From Adineta vaga (taxonomy: Eukaryota > Rotifera): a stretch of 64,000 nt of DNA. The position numbers were made by a program, and so were the translations under genes. Below are positions 37,537-51,700 of the stretch, piece after piece. Each line of letters opens with the position of its first letter. The stretch's first letter is position 1. The notes under the pieces were generated by a model. That model did not search any database. It was given only the letters and a program-made list of their open reading frames with translations, and had not been told where the DNA came from. The stretch lies in contig CP075496.1 of the NCBI GenBank assembly GCA_021613535.1, positions 2,356,001 through 2,420,000 of the forward strand, given 5' to 3'.

Positions 37537-38420
37537 TTAAACTCGTACAGATGTTGTTGGTGGTATTGTTGTATAATGATGATAATTTTCTCGACATTGA
37601 TGTTCATGATGAATTAATTGTGTTCGATCACCATGAGTTTTCTTTTGACAAAGTGTACAATGTGTTAATTCATCAAAAAATGGATCCGTATGAAATGATG
37701 GTTGCATAAAAACAATATTCTGTTGTTCATAAGTATCAATTAATTCGTTGAGAAGCCAATCATTCGGCATTGTAGAATGAATAACAGGTATATTTGTTGA
37801 AAAACGTTTCGATGATGTACGTTTCGAACGACCTTTGGATATTGGACGAAATAGACGATCATTATTAACATAAATTGGTGAAGATGTACGAGTTCGACGA
37901 TGACTTTGAGGATCATTATTCATTGTATTAAAGATTTGAGCATAAAGATTACGATAACTTGGAGAATTCATCATTTTCGCCGTAAAATCGGAATCTTGAA
38001 AATATTGAATATCATTGATAATTTCAAATGGATCAACAGGAGCGGACATAAATTGATCAAATGTATGAAGATTGAATTGATCTAGAATTGAAGGGAAAAG
38101 AATATCAAGGTTCTTTTTCACATTAAATAGTTGAGTTTCATCTTACCTCCACCAACTGTTGAATGAGCGTAAGTAAAGTTAGAAGGTCCATCAAACCACG
38201 AATTCGGTCGCTGTTGTTGTTGTTGTTGATCATATTCTCGTCGTTGATTGTCATCAATTAAAATATCATAAGCTTGTTTGATTTTTTTAAATTTGTCTTC
38301 TGCTTCTTTCGCTTTATTTCGATCTGGATGCCAAAGAAGTGCTAATCGTTTATAAGCTGCACGAATTTCTGTCGAATTTGCATGTCGATGAATGCCTAAT
38401 TCTTTATAATAATCCGGCAT
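37537..38420 (-). CDS. J-domain co-chaperone with C-terminal zinc-knuckle-like motif
   Basis: Two exons (38147-38420, 37537-38081), 272 residues. The N-terminus is a J domain (DYYKELGIHRHANSTEIR, then the HPD motif in LLWHPDRNK, and AYDILIDD), which stimulates Hsp70 ATPase. A poly-Gln linker follows. The second exon has no CTD client-binding domain of DNAJA/DNAJB type; it is Ser/Arg-rich and ends with CTLCQKKTHGDRTQLIHH followed by E-H-Q-C, a C-x2-C...H-x3-C pattern reminiscent of ubiquitin-binding UBZ fingers. I cannot assign an orthologue. It is divergently placed from MCM7 across about 1.15 kb. Confidence 0.8.
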
Positions 38421-39574
38421 AGTTGAATGAGAAACCCTGATTTAATTTGCAATAGACACCGAGTCTGACGCTTCCTCCTTTCTCTTTTTTTTCTCTATAA
38501 TACTGAAAGAATAATGACAACGAAGAAAAATATTATACCCTATGTCCTTCTAGTCAGCAACCTAATGAGTAGAGCAACAGTGATATGGTATGCTCTTGCC
38601 TACTGATGAACATGAATATATATATATATGTATATGTATATGTATATGTATACCTATATATACCTATACCTATGTATAGATGTACATATGTTTGATGTAA
38701 AGATTGATAATAATAAAAAAGAGAAGAAAACGAAGCATGAAGGTAACTGAATGAGTGTGTGAAAGTCCTTCGCGAGCTTTTTTTTTGCTTCATGCAAAAA
38801 CATACTGGTCATGCTTGACCTGTTGTTGATCATGATAATTGCGAAGATATGATACATATTGTACGGTAGTATTGTTATTTAAATACTCGTGAACGTACTA
38901 GTAACGGTTAATTGTATCTTGAATACGAAAAAAATCATTTGAATAGACAAGAAAAATAAAAAAACTTCATTACTTTTCGTGTTATTACACATGAATGAAA
39001 TATGGAAAAGACGATTTTACTAATTGATTTCAGATTCTAGTACAAATTTCAATAATGAATCTTTCGTATTGATTTTGAAAAATTATCTTTGATAGAATAT
39101 TGAATGATTAATATATGTATACGAAATAAAAATGTCCTTTTAAAAGCAAAAGACCTTAGTATTTAGTATTAATTTTGTCATCGACTTGAAAGTTAATAAA
39201 TTATATGTCGTAGATTTGATAACTAATTGTCAAGAATAGACATATCTTGAAGTAATGAACCGAGAATGAATAAATAACTGAAAATTGATCTTAAACTTTT
39301 GCACTCTTTACTCATATTTTCAAGAAAAATCATTATCTTCATCAGATTCTTGTCTAGACAAGAGAAGATCGATTATTATCAAATGATGTCGTACCTCTCT
39401 TACATAGCTAACTAGATGTCACTACTATGTTTAAAATTAGACGAATTATATTCGATAATATGGAAAGAAAGAAAAGAATATGTCTTTGTTCTGTTCATAT
39501 TCAAAATCACATCAACATTGATCATTGTTGTCAATTGTCCATCAATTCTTTCCGATATTACACGTTCCCTAAAC
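38421..39574. other. Divergent intergenic region, J-domain gene and MCM7
   Basis: About 1.15 kb. It contains an imperfect TATATG/TATACC-type short repeat at about 38615-38675 and otherwise unremarkable AT-rich sequence; presumed promoters. An in-frame ATG upstream of MCM7 at 39416 is discussed under rejected items. Confidence 0.5.
38615..38675. repeat. Imperfect TATATG/TATACC tandem repeat
   Basis: Short alternating purine-pyrimidine units (TATATG, then TATACC variants) in the intergenic region; simple-sequence DNA. Confidence 0.6.
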
Positions 39575-42564
<2,990 letters not shown>

Positions 42565-42778
42565 ATTAAGAAATATTCATTTTCCTGTATAGAATCGTTG
42601 TTTCTTTTTTTGAAGAAATTCTGTCAGATATATATTTCTTTATGTAGAAAAAAAAACACAATTATTTTTTTTGTATTAAAACAATTAGATATATAGATTC
42701 AGATATATATATATATTTCGATAATAAAAATAAAGTCAGATTTGCTATTCTTTGAAGATTTTGTATTATTTTACTAAA

Positions 42779-44613
42779 ATGACGGATCGTTTGGCTTGGA
42801 CAGATGGCCAATTGCATGTTGGTGAAATGATGATTACAACACAAACTGGTGTATCAATTTATGATGGATCCGATAAAGTGAGAAGAGAATGATTTTCAAA
42901 TCTAATTACTTCATCTATATATAGACGGACTATCAAAAAGGTTTAATTACATTAACTAGTCATCGAATTTTATGGAAAGATAATTCATCACAGGTGAAGT
43001 GTGTGATTGATAGAACAACTTCATAATAAAAATTCATTTTAGATAGAATTGCCACTTTCAGTGATCATATTTAGTGAAAAGAAAGACGCATCATTTACTT
43101 CCAAGTAAGATTTTCATCATATATGACTGTTAAAACTGATGTTCGACTAAATGTATCGGCAGTCTTTTCTTGCTAATACGAACAATGAAATTGATTCTTT
43201 TTGAAACTGTTCGTTTCAATCTGATATCTTTGTTTAGAGCTCGTCTTCTTTGCACACTCTCAAAAAGTCAAGAACAAAAACGTCCAGGTCCATTTGCAAG
43301 TAGTCGTCACGATGAAATACAATTTGAATTTCGTGAAGGTGGTTGTAATGAAGTAATTTCTTTGAGCAAAGTTTCATGTCTATTGTATAAAGTTGTTCAT
43401 TTTCTAGTTTTTACGTTTAATTCAAGAAGAACTCGTTAAAAAACGTTGGTTATTACAGTCATTAAAACCAACAACGGCAACAACCGTAAGTTTTTTTTTT
43501 AGATAGAAATTTGCAAGATTCCAATTTGATTTTTCTCCTAGAGTGATCGTTTACATCGAACAGGTATATCGGGTATTGAAAGTCATATGCAACATCAATT
43601 GAATACTCAAGAACAATCGATCAGTGGAGCTTTTCAAGATTTAAATAAACTTATGCAACAAGTCTGTATATACATTTGTCGTTAGATTAATCATAATTAA
43701 GTTTCTTTTTTCTTTTCTCGATCAGGCAAAAGATATGGTCAGTATATCGAAAACAATTGCGAATAAAATTCAAGAAAAACGAAATGATTTAACAAGTGAT
43801 GAAGTAAGTTCATCTTTTTCATCTTAATTCGTACATAAATCTTCTCTTAGACTATACGTTTTCGATCATATCTACTTAGTCTGGGTATTGATAATCCAGT
43901 TACAAAAGAATCTGCTGGTAGTCAATATCATGTATCATTAGCTAAAGAATTAGCATCTGTTTTAGAAAAAGCATTAAAAGTAAGACGAACAATTTTCAAA
44001 AAGAAAAAAAAAGATGAAAGAAACGATTTAGGATACAAATGGAATCATGACATTGAGTGATGCATTTTGTCGAATCAATCGTGCTCGTGGTTATGAAGTA
44101 TGATTTGAATTTAAATCTATTCAAGTAGAATCTTTTTGTTTCTTCAGTTAATCTCACCAGAAGATTTACTTAATGCTGCTGTTCATATGGAAGAATTAGG
44201 GTTACCTGTTAGGTAATCAATGATATTTCAAGATTTAGAAAGAAATTTCGTTTAATTTAGATTACGTGTCTTAAGTTCGGGTATCAAAAGTTTTGAATTA
44301 ACAAATCGAAATGAGAAAAAAGATTTACAAGAGATAACAGAACTTGTATGTATCATCATTTTTACTTTCTAAAAAAAGTCTTTGACAACGATAATTCTTA
44401 GGTGAAAACAATGAAATCAATGAGTGCGGATCAATTAGCTAATAGACTTGGCATTCCTGTGATTGTTGCTCGTGAAAGGTAAACAAAAGAAATAAAATGA
44501 TAGAGAATATTATCTCTCATTCTTTCTATAGATTAATCGCTGCTGAAACAGGTGGTTCACTTTGTCGTGATGATTCAATTGAAGGACTTCGATTTTATCC
44601 GAACATTTTTTGA
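42779..44613 (+). CDS. VPS36: VPS36, ESCRT-II subunit
   Basis: ESCRT-II component that binds ubiquitinated cargo and phosphoinositides on endosomes and feeds multivesicular-body sorting. About 13 short exons joined in phase give about 390 residues. The N-terminal GLUE domain starts [16 protein letters not shown] and includes [15 protein letters not shown]; the C-terminal winged-helix EAP45/VPS36 region includes [44 protein letters not shown] and ends GLRFYPNIF. No NZF insertion is seen, as in animal orthologues. One intron after 43661 appears to use a GTCTGT donor. Its start lies only 214 nt after the MCM7 stop. Confidence 0.93.
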
Positions 44614-45686
44614 TTTATTCTTTTATTTATTTAATATAAATAATTTCTTTTTTTTCACATCAGACATCTTTCTTTGAATTTTCAGTGAAGATCTTCTTTC
44701 TATATGAAATATACATTCGCAATATGAATGCTTGATTACATCTAGTATTAATAATATGGTTAATGTCATTCTACGTATTTATTTTCCTTTCCTTTACAGA
44801 AATAATTGAATTTTATATGTAGTTAATTTTCTGGTTCGAAAAATCTCCGATTTGTTAATCATAGTTTTTCAACAGATGTCACATTTTGATTTTCTAATGA
44901 TTACATTTGCTTGTTTTTCATATAGGCAACAAACGTCATTAGTTAACATAGTTTATTTGTCATGTACAGTTAATCTCGTTGTAGATTAAGATACTTTCTA
45001 CAATCAAATGACGGAAAAACATTGTTCTTTATCTCTAACATCGAAACCTATTCTTCTATTCGTCTAGATGAATAATATAATAATAACAAATCTATTCCGT
45101 TAATTAAGATTGAAGTATACTTATAGAATGTAATATCTTCACTATTTATGAGATATGAATATAAAAGAATAGTAAATTAGTTATTTGATAATATATGTAT
45201 GTTTAATTATTGAAGAACAGAAAAAAAAGTATTGACATTTGAAATTTCTATATATATATACATAGACAATTGTCTTCATCGAACAAAAATTTCACTGTTG
45301 TCAATGACAAAAACCGCACAGAAATGAGCAGAAGACAACGATAGAAAAGAGAGAAAAAAAACAAACAAGAATCGTGACCATATGTATATAGATATATAAT
45401 ATTGAATTGTGATGTTCTGATTGATTTTTCTTTTTGAACAATAGACAACTAATTTTGTTCTCAAATTATTGCCAGACTGGATCGAATTGATACATTTTCT
45501 TTTCTATTCGACTACATGCAAAATTCTTCGGATAAATAAACAAACAAAAACAAACGTAAGAATATTCGTTTCCACATAGAATAGAAGACAATTCATATGT
45601 ATGAGCTAAAAGAAAGAAGACATAGCAAAAATAAAGTGTGGGTATGTTTTTTTCGTATATGGGAAGAAAACAAACAAGCAAATACT
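44614..45686. other. Convergent intergenic region, VPS36 and Numb
   Basis: About 1.07 kb of AT-rich DNA between two 3' ends. No ORF with similarity, RNA gene or repeat beyond short TA runs (45249-45260). Confidence 0.5.
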
Positions 45687-47914
45687 TCAACGTCGAATGA
45701 GATCATCATCGAAGGGATTAGTACCACGTTTTGGTGTAAAGATAGCTGGTTGACGATGATTTGTATTTGGAGATTGAGCTTGAGCTGCCATTGAATAACC
45801 ATAAGGTGAAAAGGGATTTGTCGGATTATTACTTTGAATAAGAGCATTTAAGTTTGAATTGAAAGCATCATTGATCGTTTGAGGTGGGACGGATGATGGT
45901 ACGGATTCATAGGGTTCAGGTATTTGTTCATTAAATATAGGAGTTTGACTTGTTAACCAAAGATTTGAAGTGAGATTTTCGTTGGTATTAGTCATCAATG
46001 ATGACGAAGAAGGCAGTGGTGCCTGTACGAATACTGGTGGTTGTGGTGGAATGAATGGGGATTTCGTTGTTGGAAGAGAAAAATGATTAATATCATGCGT
46101 ATAACCATTCGTATTTGTTGAATCAATTAATGATAATTTGTTAAGTTCATTTGTTGTTTGTACAGGTTCAACTTCTTCTTCAATAACTAAAAGAAAAGTT
46201 TTGTTTTATGAAGAAGAAATAAAGACACGAAAATATGTTAATACATACTTGTACTCGGAAGTAATTCTTTATTTCGTGCTTCTTGTATTGACGGTAAATC
46301 ACTGGGTCTTAATGAACTTTGTCGTTTAAAAGCACCTAATGTTGTTTGATTAAGATCACCTACACGAAGTGATGCACTTCGCATAAAAGCATCGGAATCA
46401 GTTCCTTTCGGTCGTGGTCTTTCTATGGCACCATTTTTTTGCAGAGAAGAATTAGTTAACGTTGACATTGTATTTAAATTATATGGAATTGGTTCTAAGA
46501 TAATAATAAAAAAAATGACATAAGAATACATTTCAAGATATGTTCAGTGAAATTCTACCAGCAATGATAGCACTCTGAGGATCAATCAAACGTTCTGTGA
46601 TAGACGTTGTACGAAATGAACCAAAACGTGTAAAAGATGTACCATTTTGTGTATATTCAACAGTAACGCTACATTCACGATCACGTTTTTGCTTTCGTTC
46701 TAGACATATTTGAAATGCACAACCAACAGCATGACTCAAACGTTCACCCTAAATTATGTAAATATATGAAAGAAAATTTTCGAATGAATGTTTTTCTTCT
46801 TCTTCTTCTTTTACCGAATCTTTAATTGCAAGAAAACCATGACAAAGCCAACGACGTGTTGTGCCATCTCGACATATATATGCAAAACCTTTTTCATGAT
46901 GACGATCCGGAGCACAAAACGAAACTTTTTCAATCGTTTGATCAACGATCAGACCCTTTCGAAAAACAAATAACAACATAATATATTTCATCACAAGAAT
47001 CTCAACATACTTTATTGGTTTCATCAACAACTCGAAGAGCATCACCAGATATGTGTAAAACAGCTTTAATATGTTTACCTTTTTGCTAAAAAAAAGAACA
47101 ATTCAATAAATAATCTTTTACATGAAATCAACAGAACTTACATTCAATAGAGCTTGAATTGCTTGTTCACAAACATGCATTCCTCGTGATTCTTGAACTT
47201 CTACACTTCCAAGATACTAAATATCATTCGCTTTGAACATTAAGTTTATCTTATCATTCAATTTACTCTACCTTAACACTAAAATTACAAGCACCAGAAC
47301 GTACAGATTTCTCATCATCTTGCCATTGTGGTGGTTTATTTTCTGTAGTTGTATTATTTGTTGTAGTTGGTACATTATTATTGTTATTATTTGTTTTCGT
47401 TGAATGATCTGTACTATTGTTATTGTTATTATTATTATTATTTCGACTATCATTCGATGTATTTCCTTTTTTTCGACTACGAAAACTTAATGTTCGTCTT
47501 AATCGATCCATTTGTCGATGTTTTTTTCTTCGAACTGTTTCAGTATTGGGTGGTGGTGGTTGTTGTTGTAATGGCAATGATTTCGGTTGATCGTCTAAAA
47601 ATATATCCAGGAAGAAAAATAAATAAACTAATCATTTTTAACAAATACAATAGAAGATCATGCAAGCAGAAGCAACATGCAAATTTACAAATTTAATCAA
47701 GACCAATCAATAATATATTTATTTTAAAATCAAGCGAATCTGTAACATGCAAAACTTTCATATCCCGTTATTTGTTAATAGAAGCATGGAATGAATAATG
47801 AATTAGTTTGAATTTATCTTCAGTGGTTTTACCTGTTACTATCGTTGAAGTACCATTTGCTGGTGGTTGACGATTCTTACGAGAATGTAAACGGCGTGAA
47901 TGCTCAGCACCCAT
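45687..47914 (-). CDS. NUMB: Numb, PTB-domain endocytic adaptor and cell-fate determinant
   Basis: Asymmetrically inherited adaptor that antagonises Notch and links cargo to clathrin/EH-domain endocytosis. Eight exons (47833-47914, 47272-47594, 47142-47216, 47011-47085, 46815-46955, 46559-46748, 46249-46494, 45687-46186) give 543 residues. The PTB domain runs from [15 protein letters not shown] through [50 protein letters not shown] and [20 protein letters not shown]. The C-terminus has two NPF motifs (TNPFSPYGY and TNPFDDD) for EH-domain partners. The N-terminus MGAEHSRR fits an N-myristoylation signal and is followed by a basic stretch and a poly-Asn run. The gene diverges from the TASOR-like gene. 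Confidence 0.93.
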
Positions 47915-48737
47915 TATATCTCTTTTTCTCTTTTATTTATAGAATTCTACTGAGGAAAATCAAGGGATATTGAAGGATATATATATATGTATATACAAAC
48001 TAATATCAATCAAAACACAAAACAATAAATCAAACGAATAATAATATCGATCAAAGAAATAACGTACCGATTAAATTGAGTTCTTTTTCTGCTTGTATTG
48101 AATCATCTAAAATAGTTTTGTACTTTTAATCTGATGAATAATGTCTTGAAAAGAACAACAAACAAGAGTGAAAAAAAACTGGGATTAGTCGTTATCAATA
48201 GACCATCGAACTACAAAATGTCACGAGTAAAACAGACTGATTCGTTTTCATAAAAATCTCTCGCACCATATTGATGACCTTCTTCAACACAATACGTGAA
48301 GGAACGTCACCCATGATACGTATATGTTGTTTTTTTTCAGTTCGCTTTTTAAAGGCTTAACATTCTTTCTTAATGCATATGTATTTTTTTGCTCTTTAAT
48401 TTCACTCCTAAAGAAAAAAACATCTCTCATTATGACTAACACTGACGTATCGATGAGAAACAAAATCGAAAAATTTTAATGTTTAAACAAAAACTATCTA
48501 ATAAGTACCTTGTGAAAAGAATTCTCGTTTTTTTTTCTCTCACTTTCAAATAGAAATAAATAAATGATAAAGAATAAACAGGACAAGATAACGGATATAG
48601 GAAGCGCTATGAGTAACAATCGTTTTCAAAGCTTATGTGGCGCTTGATGAATTGGATTTTTTCATTGGATAGATGGAGATACGAATCGAAGACTTCATTC
48701 TATTTATTATTATTATTATTTTCGAATTTGATTAACA
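47915..48737. other. Divergent intergenic region, Numb and TASOR-like gene
   Basis: About 820 nt. A short TA run near 47980-47992, otherwise unremarkable AT-rich DNA; presumed promoters for both genes. A non-coding 5' exon of Numb could lie near 48070-48110 (minus strand), but I cannot confirm it. Confidence 0.4.
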
Positions 48738-51700
48738 ATGACTGATGAAAATGATATTGATAATGAAGCAAATAATGTTGATATTAATGGAAAAATCGAA
48801 AATTATCCTCAACCATCATTAAGTAAAGAAAGCAAACACCAAACTCCTTTGTTGTTTTTTGACTAAATCTTGTTGTCTGATTAGAAATGATTTTAGAAGT
48901 TAGTAATAATTCAACTATCGAACGTCATATTTATAATGTATTACGTAAACATTTTCTTGAACAACGTTCAATAACATGGAAACCAATTAAAGTCGAACTA
49001 ATTATCAACACACAATTAACCGATGATTTTTTTGGTAAATATTTCACTTTTTTTCTTTCTTCAATTCGAGTCTTTCTTTTATCTATATCATTACAAATAC
49101 TTAGTATATATGGCAAGTATCTATCGCTCTCTTCTATCTTATCATTTCAATGTTCATTTGAAAACATCAACATTGTATGCAATTCATAGATATTGTTTTA
49201 TTATTCAATTCTCTTTATCGATTCTGCACTTCATCTTCTTTTACATAGATATACGTTGTTCTTTTGTTTAAATAGATAAATCCTTTTATTTCGTCTTACA
49301 ATAGATAGGATATTAACTTCGACTCTTAGTACTTAATATTTCGTTATGCATGTTTATTATCGTCTTTTTTTTCTTCAACATTTTTTGACAATATCGAATT
49401 ATGTGTATGCACAAAACTATATGCGTATCAATACTAAATATATGTTCGATTTCAATTCTAATCTGTTGACATATTTCGTGGTTTCGCTCGTTTTGATATT
49501 GATTTGTTTTTTTTTGATGAAATATTTTCTATTTTAGCAATACGAAAACAATTTGAAAAAGCATCGGATGGAAACCGATCTGAATTCGAAGAACAATATG
49601 GATTTCTTATTGAAAATGATGCACAAACTCAGGATATCTGTAGCAACGGTTATCATTGTACCGAAACTTCATTCAATGTACTAGGTAAATACATGAAAAT
49701 GATTTTCTTCTGAGAGCAAACAATACGTTTTGTTCGGTTGTTCTTCACTGATTAATTATTTAACCTCTTGGGCAGGAGAGGAGAAAGAAAACTTAAATTT
49801 AGTTAAAAACAAACATTGCTCTAAGCTTATACTTAGTTTTTAACAAAAATAACTTTTGTATTCTCATATGTGTGATTATTTACATATGCTTGCTTATCTC
49901 TTTTATCCTTGTCCCTAGAGATTCTTTCTCTCTCTCTCTATATATATATCTATATATTTATGTACGTTGGTAAAATTTGCTCCTATTGACTTGTAAGTAT
50001 TTCTATCACTATGAATCAATGTAGATCGCTCTATATCTATTATTGTTTCAATCACTGACCACTTTGTTTTATACTTCGCTCTGAATGGTTGTTGAAAACA
50101 TTTTTAAAAAAAGAGATCGCAGTACGCTATCGGTTATTGGTTGTGTTATGTTTATTTAAATTTTTTCAATCTAATAATTCTTAAAACATCAAACAAAATA
50201 TCGAAGCTCTCACTTTGCATTATGATTATTGATTGTCATGCGATTTCTACTAATTCTTAGATAAAAAAATAATCATTTAGTAGCATTCTTTCTTATTGTT
50301 ACGTATTTACACCTCTTTATTTTTTCCTTTCGTTTATATGTCGTTATGTTTATTTATATAAAACTTCTTCACTTATATTTGATCCTATTTTGCACATTTA
50401 TCACTCATGGTGTTTTTCTTTTCTTACTAATCAGACCAAAAAGAAAATGATTCTTGCCATTGTCGCACGTTTTTCTAAATGACTGTTTGTAGAATTTGCT
50501 TGCATGTGCTCTTTGTTTCTCTCTTTTTTTATCTTGCTGTTAATTTGTGTTAGTTTTTTTTTAATTTCATATCGGTATACGGGAGACCTTCACATACATA
50601 CATATGTATATGCATACAATGCATTTTTTGCATGGGGCTTTGGTAGTTAATTTTATGTTTTCTATCTCTCTCTCTCTCTCTTTCTTGTATTGAAAAGAAC
50701 AACAAACATTGTTTTGTGTGTGTTCGAGTGTTTCAAATATTCATTTAGGATTTATGAAGATATGCTGTTCAAATGGATGAATATATACCAAATAAACAAC
50801 AATGTGAGTTTTCAAATGATGACCAATGCTCTGGCTTTTGACATCTTTCTCCTATTTATCCTGCCTTATTATCCATGTCAATCGACATCGCGCATTAGAC
50901 CAATATTCGATGTAATATGTCTACATATATCGTGGTTTTTATGATCATCTTCACATAGCTCATATATATATATCTATTTGTATTTATAAATTACACTTAG
51001 CTTACGTCGTTTAGTATTCAGTTGTGATTTCTATGTGCTATTTTTCTTTCATTTTGTTTGCTGCTCGCATAGATATAAAGATGGTTTGTATACTGTGATT
51101 CTTCTTAATATTTGTCTACGAATGTTTCTTGATGCAGAGATATGCACTGAAACCATCGTACATTTAGTTAGATATAACATTCGTTTTATTTTTCGTCAAC
51201 TTTGTCCCCGAGAAATCTCAATTCTTTTCCTATTTGGTTGCTTTTTTTGTTTGCAATCGATCACTGAATTGAAAGTTTTTTCATTGCTATCCATATATCT
51301 ATTTAATAATTACAATTGATATCTTTATAACTATATGTCTAGTAATTGGTCTCTTGTGTCTGCATGCTTCTTTTTTCTCTTTATATGAATGTTAGATTGA
51401 AATGTTTCTGCGATGATTTAATTTCGAAATCTTTTATCAACATTTTTGCTTTGATGATTATGAGAAACACTATAATGAGAACAAAAAAGTAAACGATTGA
51501 AATTTGAACATGTTTTTGATAAAAATATCTGCATGTTGTTAATTTTTTACCGTTTTGTAATCTCATATATTCGTCGTTATCTTGTTTTCCTGTTTCAATT
51601 GAATTCTTTCTTTAATTGTTTATTATTCTTTTCGTCTATGCGTGTATTTTCATTGTTGTTTCAATGTTCATTGTTCGTCTATGTGTATATATTTTAGGAC

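Noticed and set aside
39416-39574. In-frame ATG 53 codons upstream of the chosen MCM7 start
   Set aside because: The added residues are hydrophobic and low in similarity, while the ATG at 39575 gives an N-terminus of the normal MCM7 length; the upstream part is more likely 5' UTR.
50690-51319. ORFs inside the 2-kb TASOR-like intron
   Set aside because: Short, composed of Phe/Ile/Leu-rich translation of T-rich DNA, with no recognisable domain.
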